From UBA2377 sp964429385 (lineage in GTDB: Bacteria; Verrucomicrobiota; Verrucomicrobiia; Opitutales; Opitutaceae): DNA of 64,000 bases. Below the pieces are notes generated by a model. The model had not been told where the DNA came from. It made no database searches and saw nothing but the letters and a program-made list of their open reading frames with translations. Below, piece by piece: positions 52,597 through 60,626 of the stretch (its first letter is position 1; every line of letters starts with the position of its first letter). The translations under genes and the position numbers were made by a program. Where the stretch lies: assembly GCA_964429385.1 (NCBI GenBank), contig CAYSBR010000008.1, positions 1-64,000 of the forward strand, written 5' to 3'.

Positions 52597-55128
52597 ATGA
52601 ACTTCATCCTCAAAATGGCCTGGCGGGATTCGCGGGCTTCACGGCGGCGGCTGGTGTTGTTCTCGCTTTCGGTGGTGCTCGGCATCGCGGCGCTGGTCGC
52701 GATCGGCTCGTTCAGCGCCAACCTGCGCGTGGGCATTGACGACCAGGCCAAGGGGCTGCTGGGGGCGGACCTGGTGGTCACGGCGCGGCAGCCGATTTCC
52801 CCCGAGGCGCAGGCCCATCTCGACGCGCTCGGCGGCGAGCAGGCGCGGGAGGTTTCCTTCTCCTCGATGATGGTGTTTCCCTCGCCCGAGGGCGACCGCA
52901 CCCGGCTGGTGCAGGTGCGCGCGGTGGAGGGAAGGTTTCCCTTTTACGGTGAGTTTCTCACCCGGCCCGCCGATGTGCCCGCCCGCCTCGCGGCCGGCGG
53001 ACCGGTGGTGGTCTTGGAGGAAACATTGCTCAGCCAGTTCGGGCTGGAGCCGGGTGACACGGTGCGGCTGGGCCGGGTCACATTTACTGTGGCGGGCGCG
53101 GTGCTGAAGGTGCCCGGCGACTCGGTGGCGATCACGCAGCTGGCGCCGCGGGCCTTCATCCCGCTGGAGCAGCTGCCGGACACGGGGTTGGCCGGGCCGG
53201 GCAGTCTCGTGCGGCATCGCATCGCGCTCAAATTGCCGTCCGGGATTGATCCGCTCGCCGTCGAGCAGGAGATGCGCCGCAAGTTCGTCACCGAGCGGAT
53301 GGGTTACGACACGGTCGAGGAGCGGAAACGCGACCTCGGGCGGGTGCTGGACAACGTGCATGCGTTTTTAAGCCTGGTGGGCTTCGTGGCGCTGTTCCTC
53401 GGGGCGATCGGCGTGGCGAGTGCGATCCACGTCTATATCCGCCAGAAGATCACCACGGTCGCGGTGCTGCGCTGCCTGGGGGCGAGTGCGCGGCAGAGCT
53501 TTGCGGTCTATCTCGTGCAGGGGCTGGGGCTCGGCCTGTTCGGCGCGACGCTGGGGGCGGCGCTCGGCATCGCCGTGCAACTGGCGCTGCCGCAAGCCAT
53601 CGGGGGACTGCTGCCCTTCGAGGTGGAGTTTTTTATTGCATGGGCCGCCGTGGGCCGGGGCATGGCGGCGGGACTGGTCATCTGCCTGTTGTTCACCCTG
53701 CTGCCGCTGCTGGCGGTGCGCCGGGTGCCGCCCTTGGCGGCGCTGCGCGCGGCGTTTGCCGGGGGCGGGGAACGGGTGGACCCGTGGCGCGTGGCGCTGG
53801 GCGTGGTGATCGTCGGCGCCATCACGGCCTTTGCCATCGCGCAGACGCGCAGTCTCGCGCTGGGGTTGGGTTTCACAGGAGCGCTGGCGGCGGGATTTCT
53901 GGTGCTGGCGGGGCTGGCGCGCGGGGTGGCGTGGGCGGCGCGGCGCTGGCTGCCGCGGGGGCTGCCGTATGTCGTGCGGCAGGGCGTGGCCAATCTGCAC
54001 CGGCCCAACAATCGCACAGTCCTGCTCCTGGTGGCGCTGGGGCTCGGCACGTTTCTGATCGTAACGCTGTATCTCACCCGCACGACCTTGCTCGCCCAGA
54101 TCCAGGGGACCGCCGGCGGGGACCGGCCCAACCTGCTGTTCTTCGACATCCAGGACGACCAGATCGGCCCGGTGAACGGGTTGCTGGCCCGCGAAAAAGT
54201 GGCGGCGTCGCAGCAGGCCTCGATTGTCACGATGCGGATTCGCACGCTCAACGGCCGCGAGGTCGAGGAGGTGTTGCGCGATTCCACCAATCCCATTCCC
54301 GGCTGGACGCTCCGCCGGGAATACCGCTCGACCTATCGCGGCGGGCTCACCGACACCGAGACACTGGTCGCGGGCGAGTTCGTGGCGCGCATCGAACCGG
54401 AGACGGCGGTCATCCCGATCACGCTGGAGGAGGGGTTGATGCGGGACATGCGGTTGCAGATCGGCGATGAAATCGGCTTCGACGTCCAGGGCGTGCTGTT
54501 GCGCACGCGAGTCGCCGGTGTGCGCAAGGTGGACTGGCAGCGGTTGCAGCCGAATTTTTTCATCGTCTTCCCCGAGGGCGTGCTGGAGGACGCCCCGCAA
54601 TTCTTCGTCGTGGCGTTGCGCACCGCGGCGGCGGCGGACTCGGCGCGCTTGCAGCAGGCCGTGGTGCGGGAGTTTCCCAATGTCTCCGCCATTGATCTGA
54701 CGATGCTGCTGGAGACGTTCGACACGATTTTCTCCCGGGTGGCGCTGGTCGTGCAGTTCATGGCGTTTTTCACCGTGGCGACGGGGGTGATCGTGCTGGC
54801 GGGCGCGGTGCTCACGGGGCGTTACCAGCGCATCCGCGAAACCGTGCTGCTGCGCACGCTCGGGGCCACGCGGCGGCAGCTTGTGCGCATCCAGTTGGTG
54901 GAATACGCCATCCTCGGCGTGCTGGCGGCGCTGGTCGGCTGCCTGCTCGCCGTGGCGGGCAATTTCCTGCTGGCGAAGTTTGTCTTCAAGACCGCCGCGA
55001 CCGCGGATCCGCTCACGCTCGGACTCGCCGTGCTGGCGGTGACCGGCATCACCTTGCTCACGGGCTTGCTTTCCAACCGTGGGGTGGCCGACCATCCACC
55101 TCTCGAAATTCTCCGCCAGGAAACATGA
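52597..55128 (+). CDS. ybbP: YbbP-like FtsX-family ABC permease
   Basis: 843-residue membrane protein with two FtsX/MacB-core copies: N-terminal helix, extracytoplasmic domain, three helices near 255-380, then a second set near 400-480 and 700-840. Motifs: MAWRDSRASRRRLVLFSLSV, FLGAIGVASAIHVYIRQK, VAVLRCLGASARQSFAVY and RIRETVLLRTLGATRRQLVRIQL. Works with the YbbA-like ATPase upstream; homologues export or release envelope molecules but the substrate is not known. The stop overlaps the FKBP gene start (ATGA). Confidence 0.88.
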   Translation: MNFILKMAWRDSRASRRRLVLFSLSVVLGIAALVAIGSFSANLRVGIDDQAKGLLGADLVVTARQPISPEAQAHLDALGGEQAREVSFSSMMVFPSPEGDRTRLVQVRAVEGRFPFYGEFLTRPADVPARLAAGGPVVVLEETLLSQFGLEPGDTVRLGRVTFTVAGAVLKVPGDSVAITQLAPRAFIPLEQLPDTGLAGPGSLVRHRIALKLPSGIDPLAVEQEMRRKFVTERMGYDTVEERKRDLGRVLDNVHAFLSLVGFVALFLGAIGVASAIHVYIRQKITTVAVLRCLGASARQSFAVYLVQGLGLGLFGATLGAALGIAVQLALPQAIGGLLPFEVEFFIAWAAVGRGMAAGLVICLLFTLLPLLAVRRVPPLAALRAAFAGGGERVDPWRVALGVVIVGAITAFAIAQTRSLALGLGFTGALAAGFLVLAGLARGVAWAARRWLPRGLPYVVRQGVANLHRPNNRTVLLLVALGLGTFLIVTLYLTRTTLLAQIQGTAGGDRPNLLFFDIQDDQIGPVNGLLAREKVAASQQASIVTMRIRTLNGREVEEVLRDSTNPIPGWTLRREYRSTYRGGLTDTETLVAGEFVARIEPETAVIPITLEEGLMRDMRLQIGDEIGFDVQGVLLRTRVAGVRKVDWQRLQPNFFIVFPEGVLEDAPQFFVVALRTAAAADSARLQQAVVREFPNVSAIDLTMLLETFDTIFSRVALVVQFMAFFTVATGVIVLAGAVLTGRYQRIRETVLLRTLGATRRQLVRIQLVEYAILGVLAALVGCLLAVAGNFLLAKFVFKTAATADPLTLGLAVLAVTGITLLTGLLSNRGVADHPPLEILRQET

Positions 55129-55604
55129 ACCGCCGCGTCGTCTCCCTCCACTACACTCTCCGCGATCCCGCCGGGCGCGTGCTCGATACTTCCGCCGGGG
55201 CCGCCCCCATTGTTTATCTGGAGGGCGCCGGTCAGATCATTGACGGGCTTGATGAACAGCTGCGCGGCGTCCCGGCGGGGACGAAGACGCGGGTGCAGGT
55301 GCCGGCGGCGCGGGCCTATGGCGAACACGATCCCGCCCAGGTCCAGCCGGTGAAGCGCACCCAGCTCCCGGTGGACGGCGAACTCAAGGTCGGGGACCAG
55401 TTCCAGACGGACACTGATCCCGGCGCGCCCATCGTGACGGTGGTGTCCATCGAGGGGGAATGGGTGACGCTGGATGCCAATCATCCGCTGGCGGGGGTTG
55501 ATCTGACTTTTGATGTGGAAATCGTCGCGGCGCGCCCGGCGACGGCGCCCGAACTGGCGCACGGTCACGCCCACGGGGCGGACGGTCTGGGGCGGTGCGA
55601 GTAA
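55125..55604 (+). CDS. slyD: SlyD-type FKBP peptidyl-prolyl isomerase
   Basis: 159 residues. Shows VSLHYTLRDPAGRVLDTS, VYLEGAGQIIDGLDEQLRGV, AYGEHDPAQVQPVKRTQ with the insert-in-flap domain, VTLDANHPLAGVDLTFDVEI, and a His-rich tail ELAHGHAHGADG for metal binding. Catalyses Pro isomerisation and acts as a chaperone in the cytosol. Translationally coupled to the permease. Confidence 0.92.
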   Translation: MNRRVVSLHYTLRDPAGRVLDTSAGAAPIVYLEGAGQIIDGLDEQLRGVPAGTKTRVQVPAARAYGEHDPAQVQPVKRTQLPVDGELKVGDQFQTDTDPGAPIVTVVSIEGEWVTLDANHPLAGVDLTFDVEIVAARPATAPELAHGHAHGADGLGRCE

Positions 55605-55648
55605 AAATCCGTGGCATCGGGCGCAAAAGCTGTTTGCCTGTCCGGCGT

Positions 55649-56389
55649 ATGAAAGCACTGGGCATTGATATCGGGGGATCGGCGCTCAAGGGCGCGCCGG
55701 TGGACACGAAGACCGGACGGCTCCTCGCGGAGCGGTTCCGCATCGCCACGCCGGACAAGATCACGCCGGCGCAGATGGCGCGGGCGATCACACAGATGGT
55801 GGCCCATTTCGACTGGCGCGGTCCGATCGGGGTGGGCTTTCCCGGCGTCATCCAGGGATCGCGCATCCGCACGGCGGCGAACCTGCATCCCAAGTTTGTT
55901 GATTGCGACGGGGGCAAGTTGTTTGCCCGGGCCGCCGGCGGTCCGGTGGCGCTGATCAACGATGCCGCCGCCGCCGCGCTCGCGGAAATGCGCTTCGGGG
56001 CCGGCCGCGGATTTCAGGGCAAGGTGCTGCTGCTCACGCTTGGCACCGGGGTGGGTTCCGCGCTCGCTCATGAAGGTGTGGTGGTGCCGTGTGAATTCGG
56101 GCACCTCCCGTGGAAAGGGCGCGCGGCGGAGAAGCATGTGGCTTCATCCGTGCGGGAAAAGAAGGACCTTTCCTGGGAGAAGTGGGGCGGCCGGCTGGCC
56201 GATTATCTGGCCGTGCTGGAGACCATGCTCTGGCCCGAGCGGATCATCATCGGCGGTGGCGTGAGCGCCAAACATCAGAAATTCTTCCCCTACCTGAAGA
56301 CCCGCGCGGAGCTTATGCCGGCGCAGTTCTTCAACGAGGCGGGCATTGTCGGGGCGGCCCTGCACGGGGCGATTCACCCCAAGGGCTGA
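55649..56389 (+). CDS. ppgK: polyphosphate glucokinase (ROK family)
   Basis: 246 residues. ROK/PPGK features: LGIDIGGSALKGAPVDTKTG, GPIGVGFPGVIQGSRIRTAANLH, LINDAAAAALAEMRFGAG with catalytic Asp, LLLTLGTGVGSALA, CEFGHLPWKGR (family substrate loop) and WPERIIIGGGVS. It can use polyphosphate or ATP to phosphorylate glucose. ATG 55649 used; upstream frame is non-homologous. Confidence 0.9.
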   Translation: MKALGIDIGGSALKGAPVDTKTGRLLAERFRIATPDKITPAQMARAITQMVAHFDWRGPIGVGFPGVIQGSRIRTAANLHPKFVDCDGGKLFARAAGGPVALINDAAAAALAEMRFGAGRGFQGKVLLLTLGTGVGSALAHEGVVVPCEFGHLPWKGRAAEKHVASSVREKKDLSWEKWGGRLADYLAVLETMLWPERIIIGGGVSAKHQKFFPYLKTRAELMPAQFFNEAGIVGAALHGAIHPKG

Positions 56390-56716
56390 GGCCGGCCTGG
56401 CCCCATTTATCCGTTTTCGGGGCCGTTCATCAAAGTTTCGTGTAACTTTCCCGGCTGGGCCGTGTTGTAGACCCATGCAAGTGAGTGGTGTTCACGCCCT
56501 GGGGTTGACCGGAGCCGGCCTGCGATTCGTCGCCGGGCGGCTGCGTCCGGCCGCAGCTGTGGGTGCCGTCTCACGGGCATTAGTTAATCAGTTGTTGTGT
56601 TGTGGAGGGGTCGTTGTGGGCCCCTCCACTTTCATTGGTGCGGTCCGGGCTGGCCGCTTGCCATCGGGGGCCGGATATCGAACCCTCCCCTTCTAAAAAC
56701 CTCGCCCCTGCGACTC
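56390..56716. other. 327-base region upstream of the efflux operon
   Basis: No convincing gene. It holds a hairpin GTGGAGGGG / CCCCTCCAC (56602-56610, 56621-56629) with a weak T-tail, which may terminate or attenuate, and an open frame from the ATG at 56475 that lacks recognisable features. Confidence 0.4.
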
Positions 56717-58075
56717 ATGAATCAATCCCCCTCCACTCCCGTGTCCCGCCGCAAATCCAAGATGAAATGGATCGTCATCGGCGGCAGCCTCCTGCTGGTC
56801 GCCCTGGTGGTCGCCGGCCTCTCCTCCAACCGCAACAAAGACCGTGGCATCATGGTCACGACCGAAAAGGCCGTGGTGAAGACGATCACCCAGGTGGTCA
56901 CCGCCACCGGCAAGATCCGGCCCGAGGTCGAGGTGAAAATCTCACCCGAGGTTGCGGGCGAGATCATCGAGCTGCCCGTGAAGGAAGGGCAGTCCGTCCG
57001 GCGCGGCGATCTGCTTGTGCGGATCAAACCCGATTTTTACCAGGCCCAGCTGGAGCAGCAGGAGGCTGCGCTCAGCTCGGCCAAGGCGGCCAGTGTGCTC
57101 AGTCAGGCGCGGCTCACCAAGGCCGAGCAGGATTACCGTCAGGCGCAGGAGCTGCACGGGGTGAAGCTGATCTCGGATTCCGACCATCTTGCGGCCAAGA
57201 CCAACGTCGAGGTGGCCCGCGCCGACTTCGCCTCGTCGCAGGCGCAGATCCGCCGGGCCGAGGGCTCGGTCAACCAGGCGGCGGATCAGCTGAGCAAGAC
57301 CGCCATCTATGCGCCGACGGATGGCACGGTGAGCTCCCTTTCCAGCGAAGTGGGCGAGCGCGTGGTCGGCACCGGACAGTTTGCCGGCACCGAGATCATG
57401 CGCGTGGCCAATCTGGACAGCATGGAAGTGCGCGTACGCGTGAATGAAAACGACATCATCAACGTGAAGGTGGGCGATCCCGCCCGCATCACGATCGACG
57501 CGTTCCCCGGCCGGCGCTTCAATGGCGAGGTGAAGGAGATCGCCTCCGCGGCGCTGACCTCGGGCCAGAACACGCAGGAGGAGGTCACCAATTTCGAGGT
57601 GCGCGTGCGCATCACCGACAAGGAGCTGCGGCTGCGCCCGGGCATGAGCGCCAACACCGACATCGAGACGCTCACCGTGGAGAACGTGGTGGCGGTGCCC
57701 ATCCAGTCCGTGACCGTGCGTTCGCGGGAGGGGGCCAAAACCATCGAGCAGCTGACGCAGGAACGTGAACGGAAGGCCCGCGAGAATCAGGGCGAAGGCG
57801 CGGCGGCGGTGGTCAATGAACGCCAGCAGCGCGAAAGCGAGCGCGCGGACCGCGAGGCCCTGCAGCGCGTGGTCTTTGTGCGGGAGGGCGACAAGGTGAA
57901 GCAGGTGCCGGTCGAGACCGGCGTGGCCGATTCCACCCATATGGAAATCAAGTCCGGCCTGGCGGAAGGCACCGAAGTGGTGAGCGGCAGCTTCAGCGTC
58001 ATCACCCGCACGCTCAAGGACGGGTCCTCCATTCGGGTGGAGCGTGCCCGCGGGACCGCGGAGTCGGGAAAATAA
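56717..58075 (+). CDS. MacA-like periplasmic adaptor (HlyD family)
   Basis: 452 residues. Membrane anchor at residues 17-36, barrel-sandwich (lipoyl-like) half-motifs ITQVVTATGKIRPEVEVKISPEVAG and QLSKTAIYAPTDGTVSS, a coiled-coil hairpin (about 115-200, EQQEAALSSAKAASVLSQARL), then beta-barrel and membrane-proximal domains (RVNENDIINVKVGDPARITIDAFPGRRF). A charged Q/E/R-rich insert (TQERERKARENQGEG, about 350-380) is unusual. First gene of a MacAB-like efflux operon; the ATPase follows by 4 bases. Confidence 0.92.
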   Translation: MNQSPSTPVSRRKSKMKWIVIGGSLLLVALVVAGLSSNRNKDRGIMVTTEKAVVKTITQVVTATGKIRPEVEVKISPEVAGEIIELPVKEGQSVRRGDLLVRIKPDFYQAQLEQQEAALSSAKAASVLSQARLTKAEQDYRQAQELHGVKLISDSDHLAAKTNVEVARADFASSQAQIRRAEGSVNQAADQLSKTAIYAPTDGTVSSLSSEVGERVVGTGQFAGTEIMRVANLDSMEVRVRVNENDIINVKVGDPARITIDAFPGRRFNGEVKEIASAALTSGQNTQEEVTNFEVRVRITDKELRLRPGMSANTDIETLTVENVVAVPIQSVTVRSREGAKTIEQLTQERERKARENQGEGAAAVVNERQQRESERADREALQRVVFVREGDKVKQVPVETGVADSTHMEIKSGLAEGTEVVSGSFSVITRTLKDGSSIRVERARGTAESGK

Positions 58076-58079
58076 CGCC

Positions 58080-58817
58080 ATGACGCCGTCTGCTCCTTCC
58101 GCGGCCGCACCCCGGTCCGTGCGCCCGCCCGGGCCCCTCGTGATCGAGATCGAGGGTGTATCCAAGCTCTACAAGATGGGGGCGGAGACGATCCATGCCC
58201 TGCGCGGGGTGAGCATGAAGATTCACCGCAACGAATACCTCGCCATCATGGGGCCTTCCGGCTCGGGAAAATCCACGCTCATGAACATGCTTGGCTGCCT
58301 TGATACGCCCACGGCCGGCCGGTATGAATTTTCCGGCAAGAGCGTCGCGGGCATGGTCGATGACGAGCTGGCGGATATCCGCAACCGTGAGATCGGTTTT
58401 GTTTTTCAGAGCTTCAACCTGCTGCCGCGTTCCGATGCGCTGCACAACGTGGAGCTGCCCCTCATCTATGCCGGGGTGCCGGCCGCGGAACGGCATGAAC
58501 GCGCGCGCGCCGCGCTCGAGCACGTGGGGCTGGGGGAGCGCATCCATCACCGGCCCAACGAACTCTCCGGCGGCCAGCGCCAGCGCGTGGCCATCGCCCG
58601 GGCGCTCGTCAACCGCCCCTCGATCCTCCTGGCCGACGAGCCCACCGGGGCGCTCGACAGCAAGACCGGCATCGAAATCATGGCCCTCTTCGAGGAGCTC
58701 TATGCGCAGGGCAACACCATCATTCTCGTCACACACGAGGAAGACATCGCCCGCCACGCCCGCCGCATCGTCCGCCTCCGCGACGGCCTGATCGAGTCGG
58801 ATGCGTCCGCATCCTGA
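58080..58817 (+). CDS. MacB-type ABC transporter ATPase
   Basis: 245 residues. Walker A GPSGSGKST, Q-loop FVFQSFNLLPR, signature LSGGQRQRVAIARAL, Walker B ILLADEPTGALD, switch His VTHEED. MacB-type ATPase supplied separately from two permease genes. The stop (58815-58817) overlaps the left 19-bp terminal repeat of the inserted four-helix-bundle cassette by 2 bases, so insertion happened right at its end. Confidence 0.93.
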   Translation: MTPSAPSAAAPRSVRPPGPLVIEIEGVSKLYKMGAETIHALRGVSMKIHRNEYLAIMGPSGSGKSTLMNMLGCLDTPTAGRYEFSGKSVAGMVDDELADIRNREIGFVFQSFNLLPRSDALHNVELPLIYAGVPAAERHERARAALEHVGLGERIHHRPNELSGGQRQRVAIARALVNRPSILLADEPTGALDSKTGIEIMALFEELYAQGNTIILVTHEEDIARHARRIVRLRDGLIESDASAS

Positions 58818-59212
58818 TTCTCGATTTTCGATTTCTGCCATGACTGAAAAGGAACTCAAACAACGGACGAAGACCTTCGCCCTGCGAGGGCTGAAGCTGA
58901 TTGATTCCCTGCCGGACACGCGTTCCGGCCGCGTTTTAGCCGGGCAGTTGGGTCGCTCCGGCACATCCGTCGGCGCCAATTATCGAGCTGCCTGCCGTTC
59001 GCGTTCCACCGCCGAGATGATTGCCAAACTATCGGTGGTCGAGGAAGAGGCGGATGAAGCGGCCTTCTGGCTGGAACTGGTGGCCGAGCACGGTCTGATG
59101 ACAGCGGCTAAAATTGCGCCCCTGCATCAGGAGGCAGAGGAACTGACCGCCATCATGGTCGGGTCCCGTCGGACGCTCGCGAAGCGCGGGCTCAAATCGA
59201 AAATCGAGAATC
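58816..59212. mobile_element. four-helix-bundle cassette bounded by perfect 19-bp inverted repeats
   Basis: Left GATTCTCGATTTTCGATTT (58816-58834) and right AAATCGAAAATCGAGAATC (59194-59212) are exact reverse complements. The 397 bases between and including them hold the S23-type gene apart from its last six codons and stop. No transposase is encoded, so if mobile it would be non-autonomous. A further CAAAATCGAAAATC follows the right end. Target-site duplication is not obvious. Confidence 0.75.
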
Positions 59213-59232
59213 CAAAATCGAAAATCCCGTGA
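58840..59232 (+). CDS. four-helix bundle protein (S23 / 23S rRNA intervening-sequence protein family)
   Basis: 130 residues, soluble, all-helical. Family hallmarks: ELKQRTKTFALRGLKLIDSLP, LAGQLGRSGTSVGANYRAACR, EMIAKLSVVEEEADEAAFWLELV. The C-terminal tail (KSKIENPKSKI) is translated from the right-hand inverted repeat. Function unknown; relatives lie in 23S rRNA intervening sequences and in Avd of diversity-generating retroelements. Its stop overlaps the GTG of the permease gene (GTGA), so the insert is stitched into the operon by translational coupling. Confidence 0.93.
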   Translation: MTEKELKQRTKTFALRGLKLIDSLPDTRSGRVLAGQLGRSGTSVGANYRAACRSRSTAEMIAKLSVVEEEADEAAFWLELVAEHGLMTAAKIAPLHQEAEELTAIMVGSRRTLAKRGLKSKIENPKSKIP

Positions 59233-60476
59233 GGCGCTTGCTTTACGAGTTAAACGAATCCCTGCGCATTGCGTTTGCGCAGATCCGGGCGAACAAGATG
59301 CGCTCGGCGCTCACCGCGCTGGGAGTGGTCATCGGTATCGTTGCCGTCACGCTGATGGGCACGGCGATCAAGGGCATTGATGTGGGGGTGGATCGCAGCA
59401 TGGCCGGCTTTGGCGACGACGTGCTTTATGTTTCCAAGTGGCCCTGGCGCGAAGTGGAGGACTGGTGGAACTACCGCAACCGCCGCCCGATCCAGACCAC
59501 GTATGCGGCGCAGATCAACCAGTGGATCGCGACCCATCCGGAGGGGCCGCTCACGCTGGCGGTGCCCACCGCCAACCGGGGCAGCACCATCATTCGCGGA
59601 GAATCCCGCGTGAACAACATCTGGACCCTCGGCACCTCGGCGGATTTTACGCGCATGTCGAAATCCGACATGAAGGAAGGCCGCTTCTTCAGCGAATTCG
59701 AGGCGCAGGCGGGGCGGAATGTCCTCGTTGTCGGCTTCGATGTGGCCGCGGCGCTTTTCCCCGGGGAATCGCCGTTGGGCAAGCAGGTGCGGGTCGAGGG
59801 GCAGACTTTTGAAGTCATCGGCGTGGCCGCCCGCCAGGGCAGTTTTCTCGGGCTCTTCAGCTGGGATTCGATGGTGGCGATGCCGCTCACGACCTACCGG
59901 CGCTATTTTTCCGCCCGCGATGACGGTGAGGTCCGCGTGCAATACGATGCGGCCCGGATGGCGGCGGCGAAGGATGAACTGCGCGGGTTGGTGCGGCGCA
60001 TCCGCCAGCTCGGACCCGAGCAGCGCGACGATTTTGAAATCAACGAACAGGGCGCGATTCGCGAGCAGCTTGATCCCATCAAGAACGGCATCGCGCTGGC
60101 CGGTCTGCTCATCACCGGCCTGGCGCTCTTTGTCGGCGCGATCGGTATCATGAACATCACCTACGTGAGCGTGAAGGAGCGCACCCGGGAGATCGGCACG
60201 CGCAAGGCTCTGGGGGCCCGCCGCCGCACGATCCTGCTGCAATTTCTGATCGAGGCGGTGTTCATCTGCGTGATCGGCGGCCTGGCCGGTCTCGCGTTTA
60301 CGGCCGGCATCGCCGCGGCGGTGGGGGCGATCGCGCCCTCGTTTCCGCTCGTGTTTTCCGGCGGCCTGGTGGTGGCCGGCTTGGTCATCTCCGTTGTCAC
60401 CGGCGTCGTCAGCGGGTTCGCGCCCGCCTGGCAGGCCAGCAAACTCGATCCGGTGGAGGCGCTGCGCTATGAATGA
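59229..60476 (+). CDS. MacB-type ABC permease 1
   Basis: 415 residues: N-terminal helix, MacB periplasmic core domain (about 40-285), three C-terminal helices with FVGAIGIMNITYVSVKERTREIGTRKALGARRRTILLQFL (spread) and the family end KLDPVEALRYE. Starts at GTG 59229 within the stop of the four-helix gene; an ancestral start may have been altered by the insertion. Partner of the ATPase at 58080 and probably forms a heterodimer with permease 2. Confidence 0.92.
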   Translation: MRRLLYELNESLRIAFAQIRANKMRSALTALGVVIGIVAVTLMGTAIKGIDVGVDRSMAGFGDDVLYVSKWPWREVEDWWNYRNRRPIQTTYAAQINQWIATHPEGPLTLAVPTANRGSTIIRGESRVNNIWTLGTSADFTRMSKSDMKEGRFFSEFEAQAGRNVLVVGFDVAAALFPGESPLGKQVRVEGQTFEVIGVAARQGSFLGLFSWDSMVAMPLTTYRRYFSARDDGEVRVQYDAARMAAAKDELRGLVRRIRQLGPEQRDDFEINEQGAIREQLDPIKNGIALAGLLITGLALFVGAIGIMNITYVSVKERTREIGTRKALGARRRTILLQFLIEAVFICVIGGLAGLAFTAGIAAAVGAIAPSFPLVFSGGLVVAGLVISVVTGVVSGFAPAWQASKLDPVEALRYE

Positions 60477-60519
60477 GCGATACGGAGTGAAGAGTGTGAG
60501 TTTCCGCCCTGAAAGCCCT

Positions 60520-60555
60520 GAGCTCAAGGAGCGTGCCAAACGCTTTGCCCTGCGC
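60520..60555 (+). pseudogene. relic of a second four-helix-bundle gene
   Basis: The translated stretch ELKERAKRFALR aligns with ELKQRTKTFALR of the intact S23-type gene (58852-58887): 8 of 12 identical. The rest of the family (RSGTSVGANYRAA) is missing and the frame then drifts into a Pro/Arg-rich run before permease 2. It occupies the 150-base gap between the two permease genes and looks like the end of a decayed cassette. Confidence 0.6.
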
Positions 60556-60626
60556 ATGAGCCGTCCGCCGACCGCACGATCCCTCCGCAGGGCCGCCAAC
60601 CCGCTGTCCGCAATCTGCACGCCGCA

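Noticed and set aside
53368..55095. 575-codon minus-strand frame
   Set aside because: Antisense of the YbbP-like permease; Arg/His/Gln-rich shadow composition.
56602..56629. Hairpin upstream of the efflux operon considered as an attenuator
   Set aside because: Weak T-tail, 10-base loop and no convincing leader ORF or alternative pairing, unlike the exporter leader at 44914-45059.
56475..56696. Open frame from an ATG upstream of the MacA-like gene
   Set aside because: Out of frame with the adaptor, no ribosome site, no family resemblance; could be a small protein but nothing supports it.
56942..58165. 407-codon minus-strand frame
   Set aside because: Antisense of the MacA-like adaptor.
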